Numbered from the stretch's first letter, positions 49,604 through 58,313 are shown. The stretch: DNA of 64,000 bases from Vescimonas sanitatis (GCF_049060325.1 NZ_JBMGPW010000003.1:1-64000); one strand, 5' to 3'. Numbers and translations are program-made. The notes: generated by a model not told the origin, from the sequence alone.

Positions 49604-50833
49604 TTAGTGACGCTTTTTAGCGGTCCACGCCATGCCGGTCACGGACAGCACTGCCGTCACCGCGTAGATACCCACACCCGCGTCAAAGGTCTTGGGAGAA
49701 CCCTTGGTGGTGGTATCGGGGGTGGTGGTGCTGGGGGAATAGTAGTAATAGGAGGTGGGCTTGGTGTAGGTCACATTGCTTTCCTTGCTGTACTTAGTGC
49801 CATTGATGGTCACTTCGCCCTTGACCACGGTCAGCGTATCGCCGCCGTTCATGCTGTTTACCGCGCTCTCGATGTTCGCAGCGCCGACGTAGTAGACGCC
49901 CTTGAGAGAGGCTACTGCCGTGCCCTCGGTAGCATAGGCGCTGACGTCATCAGCGAAAACGCCGCCGGAAATACCAGCAGTTCCTGTGTACAGCACATCG
50001 CCATTCTCTCCCTTATAAGTGACCTCAAGCATTTTCTGCCTATCCGCCGCGCGTTCAAACGTACCGTTTTTGATTGTCAGCTCGCCTACGGCTACGTTCT
50101 CTGCATATTTTGCCGTGAACAGCACCGCATCCGCAGAGGACAGCGCCTTAAAAGAGCCGCCGTTGATGGTTGTCTTATGCCAGTTCATAACAACGAACTG
50201 GGATGTATTAGAGAAATCACCGCCGTTGATGGTCAGCACACCCGCTTCATCGTTCTTGATTGCATTTAAGCCGCCGCTGAATGTGCCGCCATTGATGATC
50301 AGGGTAGATGCACTCGTTCCCCCATTGCGGATCATGCTGGAAAAGTGGCCCACATTTGTCACTCTAACGCCTTCATTGATGGTCATCGTAGCGCCATTAT
50401 CGCTCAAAATGGTATAAAAGCTGTTTTCTCCTGCACTACCCTTATTGTTTTCAGGATCTTCCTTACTGCGGGTATATGTACCACCGTTCAGTGTCGCCGT
50501 ACCGTTGTTCACGATAGCAGCGCGCTGATGGGTCACATTGTCCACAGTGCCGGTGCCGGTGATGGTCAGAGTACCGTTATTGGTGATGGTATGCTGGCCA
50601 TCCGTATTGGTCAGCGTGTGGCCATTCAGATTCAGCGTGACATCCTTGCCCGCAGCGATAGTAATGCTGGCAGTGATGTTAGCGCCCAGCTTGATGGTGG
50701 TCACGCTGCTGTCATTCAAAGCCTGTTCCAATTCCTCTTTGCTATTCACCGTTGCTTCGCCGCCTGCCCAGACGGTAGCGGTGAGTCCCAGCGCCATGAC
50801 CAGCGCCAAAATGGTTGCCAATATCTTTTTCAT
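49604..50833 (-). CDS. Sortase-anchored beta-helix surface protein inserted in the virion cluster
   Basis: A 409-residue secreted protein. The signal peptide MKKILATILALVMALGLTA ends near ATVWAG. The middle has many short Asn/Gly/Thr repeats (TITNNGTLTITGTGTVDN, TLIINGGTFSGGLNAIKN, LTINGGDFSNT), typical of a right-handed beta-helix. After a Tyr/Ser/Thr linker the end reads SPKTFDAGVGIYAV, a hydrophobic segment and AWTAKKRH: a cell-wall sorting signal with SPKTF in place of LPXTG. Base composition is less GC-rich than the genes around it. It has its own terminator, so it looks like a cargo (moron) gene. A class B sortase lies at 38516. Confidence 0.85.
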   Translation of the reverse strand: MKKILATILALVMALGLTATVWAGGEATVNSKEELEQALNDSSVTTIKLGANITASITIAAGKDVTLNLNGHTLTNTDGQHTITNNGTLTITGTGTVDNVTHQRAAIVNNGTATLNGGTYTRSKEDPENNKGSAGENSFYTILSDNGATMTINEGVRVTNVGHFSSMIRNGGTSASTLIINGGTFSGGLNAIKNDEAGVLTINGGDFSNTSQFVVMNWHKTTINGGSFKALSSADAVLFTAKYAENVAVGELTIKNGTFERAADRQKMLEVTYKGENGDVLYTGTAGISGGVFADDVSAYATEGTAVASLKGVYYVGAANIESAVNSMNGGDTLTVVKGEVTINGTKYSKESNVTYTKPTSYYYYSPSTTTPDTTTKGSPKTFDAGVGIYAVTAVLSVTGMAWTAKKRH

Positions 50834-51034
50834 TTTCCTTACCCCGGGTTTTTTAGATTTCCGCAGGGTGCTTCGTTTTAACAAGCTTAAAACGCCAAAG
50901 CAGGAGTACTCCTGCGGATAATCAGATTATAGCACAGCTGCATAATTTGTCCAGCCTTTTTATGGAAATTTTACACATTTTCGTCGTCTGCGGAATTTGG
51001 ACCGGGGGAGGGGCGCAGCCCCTCCCCCGGTTTC

Positions 51035-52363
51035 TCACGGCTCCCGCCGTATCTCCGTCCTCTCCCGGGGCGCGATGGGCCGCATCATGCAGAAATACCG
51101 GCTCTCGTCCGCCGCGTGGTCCTCCTGTCCCGTGTCCACATCCTCCGGCGCCGTGGTGCTGTACGACAGCCCCGGTACCGTCCGTATGAACGCCCGGCAG
51201 TTTTCGAACACATACAGCATGGGGTACCCCTCCCCGTCAAAGCTCATCCGGTAGTGCAGCTGCATCCACCCCGGTATCCGCCGGTTGTCCCCCTTCTCAA
51301 AGAACAGCCGGTGCTTCAGCGCCGTCTCATAGATGCTCTCGCCCCGGCTGGCGTCCCAGATGGCCGGGTCCGCCACCCCCCGTATGGTCCGTCCCCGCAG
51401 ATATGGGTGCTCGTCCTCCATCCGCCGTATCTCCGCAAACTGCCGCTCCGGTGTCCACAGCACGCCCTCGTCCGGCGTTCCCGTGCAGCCGTACAGCTCC
51501 AATATCCGGTACACGCACCCGTCGAAGTCCACCGCCCACCAGCCGCAGGAAAAGGGCTTGGCGTAACCGAAGTCGTAGCTTCTGTACACGTTCCACTCCC
51601 GCGGGATGTCAAAGGGCTGGATCACGTGCGTCCACCGCCGGTCCGCGTAGTGCGCCGGGTCGTCCGTGAACTCCTGGAACACCTGTCCCGCCAGCACGTC
51701 CCACCGCCCCTCCAGCCACGCCGCCCGCAGCTTCGGCGGCAGCGCCTCCAGCTGCCGTATATACTCCGGCTGCCGCGCCAGCAGCGCCCCGTTGTCCGTC
51801 ACCCGCGCCGGTATGAACGCGTACTCGCCCCCGTTCTCCCCCGGCTCATACCGCCGGTCGATAAACAGCCGCTTGATATACCCATGCCCCGGCCCGCCCG
51901 GGTTGCACGTGTAGTAAATGCGCTTGGGAAATCCGTTCACGCCGCGCACGCACGCCGCCAGCTTCCGCATCCACTGCTCCTTCAGCTGCGTGGCCTCGTC
52001 GAAAAAGATCACGTCGTACTCCGCGCCCTGATAGCGATCCGCGTCCCGGTCGCAGGCGCAGTATCCGAACTGCAATACGCTCCCGTTCCCGAACACGAAC
52101 CGTCTCTCCTCCGCCCGGTATACGGCCGTACCCGCCAGCTCCAGCCGCAGCGTCTCCAAATGGTTTGCCTCGATCTCCGGCATGGTCCGCCGCACCAGCA
52201 GCATCCGTATCCCCGGATACCGCTGCGCCAGCAGCTTGGCCTTGCACCGCACCGCCCAGCTTTTCCCGCCGCCCCGTGCCCCGCCGAAAGCGACGTACTT
52301 CTTTTTGCACCGCAGAAATTCGTCCTGCTTTGCGTTCGGCGTCCCGATGTATATATCCTCCAT
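51035..52363 (-). CDS. Terminase large subunit
   Basis: A 442-residue DNA-packaging motor. Walker A is GGARGGGKS (residues 27-35), Walker B VIFFDEAT with the acidic pair at 122-123, and the coupling motif is IYYTCNPGGPGHGY. The C-terminal nuclease starts VYRSYDFGYAKPFSCGWW with its first Asp and later has GVADPAIWD. All parts are present. ATG lies 33 nt after the small-subunit stop. About 200 bases of noncoding sequence follow before the surface-protein gene. Confidence 0.92.
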   Translation of the reverse strand: MEDIYIGTPNAKQDEFLRCKKKYVAFGGARGGGKSWAVRCKAKLLAQRYPGIRMLLVRRTMPEIEANHLETLRLELAGTAVYRAEERRFVFGNGSVLQFGYCACDRDADRYQGAEYDVIFFDEATQLKEQWMRKLAACVRGVNGFPKRIYYTCNPGGPGHGYIKRLFIDRRYEPGENGGEYAFIPARVTDNGALLARQPEYIRQLEALPPKLRAAWLEGRWDVLAGQVFQEFTDDPAHYADRRWTHVIQPFDIPREWNVYRSYDFGYAKPFSCGWWAVDFDGCVYRILELYGCTGTPDEGVLWTPERQFAEIRRMEDEHPYLRGRTIRGVADPAIWDASRGESIYETALKHRLFFEKGDNRRIPGWMQLHYRMSFDGEGYPMLYVFENCRAFIRTVPGLSYSTTAPEDVDTGQEDHAADESRYFCMMRPIAPRERTEIRREP

Positions 52364-52396
52364 GTTCTCTCCCCCTTGTCTCTCTTCTCTCCGTGC

Positions 52397-52789
52397 TTAC
52401 TCGCTCAGCTCCCGTACCCCCTCTCCCATCAGCACCTGCACCGTCTGCGCCGCGGTCCCGCCGCCCAGCTCCTTCTCCAGCCCCGCCAGCGTCTGCAATA
52501 TCCCCGCCAGCTCCTTCAGCTCCTTGGTGCACGCCTCACCTTTTTCCGCCTCCTCGGCCGCCCGCTTCGCGCCCCGCATCAGCGCCCGCGTCATTTCCAG
52601 CAGGCAATCCCTGCTCTCCGCCCTGCGCCGTCTCTCGTTCCGGCACCCGCTGACCCAGTTCTCCTTCCGCGCGTGCCGCCCCACGCTCTGCACCGAAACG
52701 CCGTATTCCTTCGCCAGCTGCATATAGGTATATCCGCCCGCCTCGTACTTCTCCCGCAGTTCCTCCCAGGGTGCCGCCGTCTTATGCAT
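52397..52789 (-). CDS. Terminase small subunit
   Basis: A 130-residue DNA-recognition subunit. The N-terminal helix-turn-helix reads WEELREKYEAGGYTYMQLAK and YGVSVQSVGRHARKENW, followed by a helical oligomerisation part ending VQVLMGEGVRELSE. ATG at 52789 follows GGAGGTG and overlaps the upstream small gene by 8 nt. It lies directly before the large subunit, the usual order. Confidence 0.85.
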   Translation of the reverse strand: MHKTAAPWEELREKYEAGGYTYMQLAKEYGVSVQSVGRHARKENWVSGCRNERRRRAESRDCLLEMTRALMRGAKRAAEEAEKGEACTKELKELAGILQTLAGLEKELGGGTAAQTVQVLMGEGVRELSE

Positions 52790-52967
52790 CCGCCTCACCT
52801 CCGACCACCTCATACGCCGCCAGTATCTGCGCCGCGAAATCTGCCAGGCAGCCCCTGCACACGTTCTCACCGCTGATCCGGTAGTATCGCTCTCCCCGCC
52901 GCAGCTCTCCGCCGCACAGGTCGCACTGTCCGCACACCGCGTCCGTCCCGTTCTTTCTGTACTTCAT
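52782..52967 (-). CDS. Small Cys-rich protein at the head of the virion cluster
   Basis: A 61-residue protein with CGQCDLCGG and later CRGC, a pattern fitting a small zinc ribbon. It starts MKYRKNGTDAV and ends over the terminase small-subunit start. Such mini zinc proteins often lead phage late operons, possibly as DNA-binding or HNH-like accessory factors, but no HNH motif is present. First gene after leader-motif copy A. Confidence 0.6.
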   Translation of the reverse strand: MKYRKNGTDAVCGQCDLCGGELRRGERYYRISGENVCRGCLADFAAQILAAYEVVGGEADA

Positions 52968-53018
52968 ATCCGTACCCCCTTATCAAGATCGTCTATACCC
53001 CATTCCCCGGAAAGCAAA

Positions 53019-53069
53019 AAAGTTGCCCGCAAACGGGCAACACCCCCAAAATTTTCCCCCAGCCTTCCC
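53019..53069 (-). repeat. Copy A of the ~50 bp leader motif, upstream of the terminase block
   Basis: On the minus strand GTTGCCCG-TTTG-CGGGCAAC forms a perfect 8-bp hairpin followed by six T, so this copy could terminate or attenuate. It precedes the gene starting at 52967 by about 50 bases. Aligns with 49496-49548. Confidence 0.75.
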
Positions 53070-53252
53070 CTTAAGGGCACGTCCTCCTAAGCCTTCCCCC
53101 TGGGGTTCGCGGTGTTGAATGACAGGCCGGTGGTCTGTCAGATCCGCGAACCGACCGACCCGCAGGGAGACAGGTGCCCCCACAGGGGGCGGATAAGGTG
53201 TAGCCGCGCAGCGGCGTAAAACGCCCCCGTCCCGCCCCGCCCCGCCGCACAG

Positions 53253-53285
53253 AAAAAAGGGCCGGCACCCGCCGACCCTTTTTCT
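53253..53285 (-). terminator. Terminator of the HIT-family gene
   Basis: On the minus strand GGGTCGGC pairs with GCCGGCCC (one U-G pair) across GGGT, with A and T runs outside. Confidence 0.88.
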
Positions 53286-53293
53286 GTTCTCCT

Positions 53294-53635
53294 TTAGCCC
53301 GGAGGCCAGGTCATATCCCGCCCCGCCAGCACATGGAAGTGCAGGTGCTTCACGGTCTGTCCCGCCTGATCGCCGCAGTTGTTGACGATTCGGTAGCTCT
53401 CCACGCCCAGCTCCCTGCAGATCTTGGCGATGACCTCGAAGCAGTGGGCCACCACACCGCTGTTGTCCGCCGTGATGGCATTGGCGCAGCAGATATGTGC
53501 CTTGGGCACCACCAAAAAGTGTACCGGTGCCTGCGGCTCGATATCATAAAAGGCATAGCATTGTTCGTCCTCATACACCTTTTTGCTGGGGATCTCTCCG
53601 TCAATAATGGCGCAGAACAGGCAATCGTTCTTCAT
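53294..53635 (-). CDS. HIT family protein (histidine triad nucleotide-binding)
   Basis: A 113-residue HINT-type phosphoramidase. It starts MKNDCLFCAIIDGEIPSKKV, with the zinc-like CxxC, has VPKAHI, and ends with the triad HLHFHVLAGRDMTWPPG. ATG at 53635 follows AAGGAG. Between it and alaS lies an interspersed repeat. Intact, of normal length. Confidence 0.94.
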   Translation of the reverse strand: MKNDCLFCAIIDGEIPSKKVYEDEQCYAFYDIEPQAPVHFLVVPKAHICCANAITADNSGVVAHCFEVIAKICRELGVESYRIVNNCGDQAGQTVKHLHFHVLAGRDMTWPPG

Positions 53636-53694
53636 GGTCGCATCTCCTTTCGGATATAATATAGTATAGTGGTCGTTCAACCTGCCGGAAAAAG

Positions 53695-53858
53695 TCTGTC
53701 ATTGCGAGCCAGTGTTCACACTGGCTCGGCAATCCGTCTCCAAAATGCACAGCTCTTACATTTTGCAGATTTCAGCTAAAAGAATACGGATTCCCACGTC
53801 GCTTCGCGCCGCGAAGCAAGTGCCCTTGGGGTACTCCTCGGAATGATGGGAACGACTT
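53695..53858. repeat. Interspersed palindromic repeat element
   Basis: Begins TGTCATTGCGAGCC and ends near TCGGAATGATGGG, an inverted pattern of the CATTGCGAG/CGGAATGA type. Inside, GAGCCAGTGT (53706-53715) pairs perfectly with ACACTGGCTC (53718-53727). It carries no gene and looks like a small nonautonomous repeat of a type common in Clostridia genomes. Only one copy is in this window. Confidence 0.5.
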
Positions 53859-53879
53859 TTCCGGTAGTCTTGCGCGTTC

Positions 53880-56528
53880 TTACTTCAGCTTTTCTGCCAC
53901 GAAATCGTCCACGGCCGCCAGCGCGTCGTCCACCTTCAGCAGATCGGTGCCGCCGCCCATGGCGCTGTCCGGCTTACCGCCGCCCTTGCCGCCGCACACG
54001 GCGGACACGGTTTTAACCAGATCGCCAGCCTTCACGCCCCGCGCCACGGCCTCCTTGCCGCACACCGCCAGGAACGTGACCTTCTCGCCCACGATGCTGG
54101 CCAGCACGCCTACCACATGGGGATCCTTGTCCCGCAGGAAGTCGCCCATCAGCCGCAGGGCGTTTGCGTCCAGACCCTGACGGGTGCCGGTGATGACGTG
54201 CAGCCCGTCCACGGTCTTGGCGGAGGCCAGAATCTGCTTGGCCTCGCCCATGGACGCCTCGCTCTTGAATTTCTCCAACGCCTGCCGCAGAGCCTTCATC
54301 TCGCTGGCCTGCTGCTCCAGACGCTCCATCAGCGTCTCCGGCGCGGACTTGAAGAACTGGGACGCCCGGTTCAGCAGCCCGCGGCTGCGGCGCATGTCCT
54401 CCATGGTGACCTTTCCGGTGGTGGCCTCGATGCGGCGCACACCGGAAGCCACACTGCTCTCGCTCTTGATGCGGAAGGGGCCGGCCTTAGCGGTGTTGTC
54501 CAGATGAGTGCCGCCGCACAGCTCCATGGAGAAGTCACCCATGGTCACCACCCGCACGGTCTGACCATATTTTTCGCCGAAGGTAGCCACCGCACCCCGC
54601 GCCTTAGCCTCGGCGATGGGCAGTTCTTCGGTGGTAATGAGCAGCCCGGACAGAATAGCGTCGTTGACCAGATCCTCCACCTCATCCAGCTGCTGGGGCG
54701 TGATGCCCTCGAAGTGGGTGAAGTCGAAGCGCAGACGATCCGGCTCCACCAGAGAGCCAGCCTGATGCACATGGTCGCCCAGCACCTTCACCAGCGCCGC
54801 GTCCAGCAGATGGGTGGCACTGTGGGCCCGGCGGATAGCGGCGCGGCGGTCGGTGTCGATGGACGCCGTCACACTGTCGCCCACGGCCACGCTGCCGCTG
54901 AGCAGCTTGCCGTAGTGCATGAACTTGCCGCCCTTGTTCTTCTGTACGTCACTGACCACGAACTCCATGCCGTCGCCGGTGATCACGCCGTGGTCGGCCA
55001 CCTGACCGCCCATTTCGGCGTAGAAGGGGGTCTTGTCCAGCACCAGGATGGCCTCCATACCGGACACGATCTCGTCCACCAGCTCGCCCTCGGCCACGAT
55101 ACCCAGCACCTTCGCGCCGTTCACCGTGTCGCGGTCATAGCCCACGAACTCTGTGGCCGGCATGTCCTTGCCGAACTCCACGCCGGCCCAGCCCAGATCG
55201 CCCAGCGCCTTGCGGGCTTCGCGGGCACGCTCCTTCTGCTGGGTCATCAGGGACTGGAAGGCATCCTCGTCCACAGTCATGCCCTCCTCGGCGGCCATCT
55301 CGGCCGTCAGGTCGATGGGGAAGCCGAAGGTGTCGTACAGCTTAAAGGCGTCAGCGCCGGAGAACACCGTCTCGCCCTTCTCCTTGTGGGAAGCCAGCAT
55401 CTCGTTGTAGATGCGGATGCCGCCGTCAATGGTGCGGGCAAAGTTCTCCTCCTCGGTGCGGATGACCTTGGTGATGTAGCTCTGCTTTTCCTTCAGGTCG
55501 GGGTACTGCCCCTCGTTCTCGTGTACCACGGTGTCCACCACCTTGTACAGGAACGGCTCGTTGACGCCCAGCAGCTTGCCGTGGCGTGCAGCGCGGCGCA
55601 GCAGACGGCGCAGCACATAGCCGCGTCCCTCGTTGCTGGGCAGGATGCCGTCGCAGATCATAAACGTGGCAGACCGGATGTGATCGGTGATGACCCGCAG
55701 GCTCACATCCCGTTTGTAGCTCTCGCCGTAGTGGGCGCCGGTCAGCTCGCTGACCTTGTGGGTGATGTTCATCACCGTGTCCACATCGAACAGGCTGGCC
55801 ACGTTCTGGCACACACAGGCCAGGCGCTCCAGACCCATGCCGGTGTCGATGTTCTTCTGCTTCAGCTCGGTGTAGTTGTTGTGGCCGTCGTTGTCGAACT
55901 GGGAGAACACGTTGTTCCATATCTCGATATAGCGGTCGCAGTCGCAGCCCACGGTGCAGCCGGGCTTGCCGCAGCCGTACTCCGGTCCGCGGTCATAATA
56001 GATCTCGGAGCAGGGGCCGCAGGGGCCGGAGCCGTGCTCCCAGAAGTTGTCCTCCTTGCCGAAGCGGAAGATCCTGTCCTCGGGAATGCCGATCTCATCC
56101 CGCCAGATGGCGAAGGCCTCGTCGTCGCTCTCATACACGGAGGGATACAGCCGGTCGGCCTCCAGCCCCACCCACTCAGGGGAGGTCAGGAACTCCCAGC
56201 TCCACGCGATGGCCTCGTGCTTGAAGTAATCGCCAAAGGAGAAGTTGCCCAGCATCTCGAAATAGGTGCCGTGGCGGGCGGTCTTGCCCACATTGTCGAT
56301 GTCACCGGTACGGATGCACTTCTGACAGGTGCAGACGCGGCGGCAGGGCGGCTCCTCCTCGCCCTTGAACCAGGGCTTCATGGGGGTCATGCCGGCGTTG
56401 ATCAGCAGGATAGATTTGTCGTTCTGGGGCACCAGCGAAAAGCTGGGCAGACGCAGGTGGCCTTTCGTTTCAAAGAACTTCAGGAACAGCTCCCGCAGCT
56501 CGTTCAGGCCGTGATAGGGATGGCTCAT
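53880..56528 (-). CDS. alaS: Alanine-tRNA ligase
   Basis: Charges tRNA-Ala. The 882-residue enzyme has class II motifs (FLKFFETKGHLRLPSFSLVP, RVCTCQKCIRTGDIDNVGKT, GNFSFGDYFKHEAIAWSWEF), the editing domain with HSATHLL and CGGTH, and the C-terminal DHHA1 region with glycine-rich GGKGGGKPDSAMGGG. ATG at 56528 follows AAGGAG. A CAT-like gene lies 26 nt upstream, and the alaS-type T-box leader lies before that gene, so both are probably induced when charged tRNA-Ala is low. Confidence 0.96.
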   Translation of the reverse strand: MSHPYHGLNELRELFLKFFETKGHLRLPSFSLVPQNDKSILLINAGMTPMKPWFKGEEEPPCRRVCTCQKCIRTGDIDNVGKTARHGTYFEMLGNFSFGDYFKHEAIAWSWEFLTSPEWVGLEADRLYPSVYESDDEAFAIWRDEIGIPEDRIFRFGKEDNFWEHGSGPCGPCSEIYYDRGPEYGCGKPGCTVGCDCDRYIEIWNNVFSQFDNDGHNNYTELKQKNIDTGMGLERLACVCQNVASLFDVDTVMNITHKVSELTGAHYGESYKRDVSLRVITDHIRSATFMICDGILPSNEGRGYVLRRLLRRAARHGKLLGVNEPFLYKVVDTVVHENEGQYPDLKEKQSYITKVIRTEEENFARTIDGGIRIYNEMLASHKEKGETVFSGADAFKLYDTFGFPIDLTAEMAAEEGMTVDEDAFQSLMTQQKERAREARKALGDLGWAGVEFGKDMPATEFVGYDRDTVNGAKVLGIVAEGELVDEIVSGMEAILVLDKTPFYAEMGGQVADHGVITGDGMEFVVSDVQKNKGGKFMHYGKLLSGSVAVGDSVTASIDTDRRAAIRRAHSATHLLDAALVKVLGDHVHQAGSLVEPDRLRFDFTHFEGITPQQLDEVEDLVNDAILSGLLITTEELPIAEAKARGAVATFGEKYGQTVRVVTMGDFSMELCGGTHLDNTAKAGPFRIKSESSVASGVRRIEATTGKVTMEDMRRSRGLLNRASQFFKSAPETLMERLEQQASEMKALRQALEKFKSEASMGEAKQILASAKTVDGLHVITGTRQGLDANALRLMGDFLRDKDPHVVGVLASIVGEKVTFLAVCGKEAVARGVKAGDLVKTVSAVCGGKGGGKPDSAMGGGTDLLKVDDALAAVDDFVAEKLK

Positions 56529-56554
56529 AGTCGTTGTCTCCTTTACAATGTATA

Positions 56555-57211
56555 CTAAAATTCTTTTTCGCTCTCGTTCCATTGGCGGGTCATATCCGCC
56601 AGTTCTTTCTCCAGGTTCAGGAAGAACCGGGAGATATGCAGCCCGTCCGCCAGGGCGTGGTTCACGAACAGCGACACCGGCAGTGTCGTCCGCCCGTTGA
56701 CGGTCACATATTTGCCCCAGCTGATGCGGGGATTGCTGTCGTCCGGGCTCTCCGCCGGGTGCTGCAGCTGCGAGTAGTGTACCCACGGCACGCTGGAGAC
56801 AAAGAAGAAGCTCCTCACGTCGCCGTCCTCGGTGAGCGTGCCCCGCTCCAGCACCTCTTTCTGGCGGCGCTGCCCCTCGGCCACGAACTCCTCATAGGCA
56901 AGATTGCCCTCCACCGTGGCGTAGACGTACACGCCGTCCGGCTTCATGGCGGTGTAGGACGGCGGGCACCAGTCGTACTCCACCACCGTGCCGTCCTCCG
57001 CCAGCCTGCGCCGCAGCTGGGGCACGGCATTGGCCGCCCGCACCACCGCATACAGCATGCTCAGGAAAAACGGTCGCTCGCCCCGGGCGGCCATCATGTC
57101 GGTGATGTCCATCTCTACCGTCAGCCCGGCAAAGGGGAACGTCATCCCCCGGAAGTAGGCAAACTGCCCGCAGCGGGGATCCTCCTCCATATTGATAATG
57201 GTATAGTGCAT
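56555..57211 (-). CDS. Chloramphenicol acetyltransferase-like protein
   Basis: A 218-residue protein of the CAT fold (trimeric acyltransferase). The catalytic region reads PVSLFVNHALADGLHISRFF, with HxxxDG; the first His of the usual HHxxxDG is Asn. Other features are FPFAGLTVEMDITD and NPRISWGKY. Such chromosomal CAT-like proteins often have no drug-resistance role. ATG at 57211 follows GGAGGTGGGAG. It is the first gene under the T-box and 26 nt before alaS. Confidence 0.82.
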   Translation of the reverse strand: MHYTIINMEEDPRCGQFAYFRGMTFPFAGLTVEMDITDMMAARGERPFFLSMLYAVVRAANAVPQLRRRLAEDGTVVEYDWCPPSYTAMKPDGVYVYATVEGNLAYEEFVAEGQRRQKEVLERGTLTEDGDVRSFFFVSSVPWVHYSQLQHPAESPDDSNPRISWGKYVTVNGRTTLPVSLFVNHALADGLHISRFFLNLEKELADMTRQWNESEKEF

Positions 57212-57229
57212 CTCCCACCTCCTGCAACG

Positions 57230-57465
57230 AAAAACGCCCCTGTTTGCCATAGCAAACAGGGGCGAAAATCACTTCCGCGGTACCACCCTGATTTGGCGGC
57301 GAGCCGCCCTCTCAGTGCCCTGTAACGGGAGCATCCCGTGCCATTCATCACGGCAGGCTCAAAAGCGGCTGTCACCGTGCCGATCCCAACGGGCTTGCAC
57401 TGTCCCCGTCTCGCTCCGGGCGGCCTCCGGTAACTCTTCTCTCTCATCGCCATTATGGAATATAG
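57230..57465 (-). promoter_or_regulatory. T-box riboswitch leader over the CAT-like gene and alaS
   Basis: On the minus strand the conserved T-box AGGGTGGTACCGCG lies at 57289-57276. It is followed by a 13-bp terminator stem (57264-57252 with 57247-57235) and a U run at 57234-57230. About 180 bases upstream fold into GC-rich stems. Uncharged tRNA pairing to the specifier and T-box would favour the antiterminator. The downstream gene alaS predicts tRNA-Ala; I could not fix the specifier codon with certainty. Confidence 0.9.
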
Positions 57466-57469
57466 CGTT

Positions 57470-57497
57470 ATTTTACCACAATGTTCCCCATTGTCAA
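57470..57497 (-). promoter_or_regulatory. Promoter of the T-box/alaS transcript
   Basis: On the minus strand TTGACA (57497-57492), 16 bp, TAAAAT (57475-57470), just before the T-box leader. Confidence 0.75.
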
Positions 57498-57530
57498 CAC
57501 GAAATTTCTCTTTTTGTGAGATATTCCCCC

Positions 57531-57558
57531 TTGTCTTTCCGCACTGCTGTGGTATACT
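57531..57558 (+). promoter_or_regulatory. Promoter of the DUF1275 gene
   Basis: TTGTCT (57531-57536), 16 bp, TATACT (57553-57558), then a short leader to GTG 57594. Confidence 0.6.
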
Positions 57559-57593
57559 GGAAACCGTCATTTTTACAGAAAGAGGGACCTCCC

Positions 57594-58313
57594 GTGCAAA
57601 AGCTCTCCCGCAACGACCATATCGACCTGTACCGCCACCTATCCTTCTGTGCCGTGGGCGGCTTCTTCGGCTGCTACGCTGTCCTTATCCACAGCGGCGT
57701 CATGGGCAACGCCCAGACGGTGAACCTGATCGAGCTGCTGCTGGACGCCCTGCGCGGCGATCTGCACGCCGTGCTCCTGCACCTGGGCGCGCTGGTACTG
57801 TACGTGCTGGGCACTATGCTGACGGTGCTGCTGCCCCACTGGTGGGGCTGGGATATGCACTATGTATCGCCCGTTATCACCGCCGCAGCCGCCGTGACCG
57901 TGGCCTTCTTGCCGGAAACGCTGAACGTTGTGGTGGCTCTGTATCCCATCTTCTTTGCCATGAGCATCCAGTGGAGCAGCTTCGGCGGCGCCCGCGGCTT
58001 TTACAGCTCCACCATCTTCTCCACCAACAACACCAAGCAGACTTCTCTGGCCCTGGCCAACTACCTGTGTGACCATGACCGCGCCCACCTGCGGAAGCTG
58101 AAGGTCTTTGCCCTCACCCTGCTGTGCTTCCACATCGGCGCGGCAGCGGCCTACTTCGCCGTGACGTGGTGGTATATCCGCGGCGCGCTGGCCGTGCTGC
58201 CCCTTATCGCCTGGGCCTTCTTCCTGTCCGTATGCGAACGCAGGCATGAAGCCCTGGCCGAGGAACCGGAGACCATCCCCGACAGCAGCGCCCACCCCAC
58301 CAGCAACGCATAA
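57594..58313 (+). CDS. YoaK/DUF1275 family membrane protein
   Basis: A 239-residue protein with about six hydrophobic segments. Typical DUF1275 features are VGGFFGCYAVLIHSGVMGNA, then the Asn/Gln-containing NAQTVNLIEL, and GFYSSTIFSTNNTKQTSLAL. GTG at 57594 is the likely start; the frame stays open upstream to 57315 but that stretch lies in the T-box region. The family has no settled function. Divergent from the alaS transcript and closed by a strong terminator. Confidence 0.85.
   Translation: MQKLSRNDHIDLYRHLSFCAVGGFFGCYAVLIHSGVMGNAQTVNLIELLLDALRGDLHAVLLHLGALVLYVLGTMLTVLLPHWWGWDMHYVSPVITAAAAVTVAFLPETLNVVVALYPIFFAMSIQWSSFGGARGFYSSTIFSTNNTKQTSLALANYLCDHDRAHLRKLKVFALTLLCFHIGAAAAYFAVTWWYIRGALAVLPLIAWAFFLSVCERRHEALAEEPETIPDSSAHPTSNA

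Noticed and set aside
54117..56558. An 813-codon plus-strand frame
   Set aside because: It is fully antisense to alaS and looks like codon-bias shadow.
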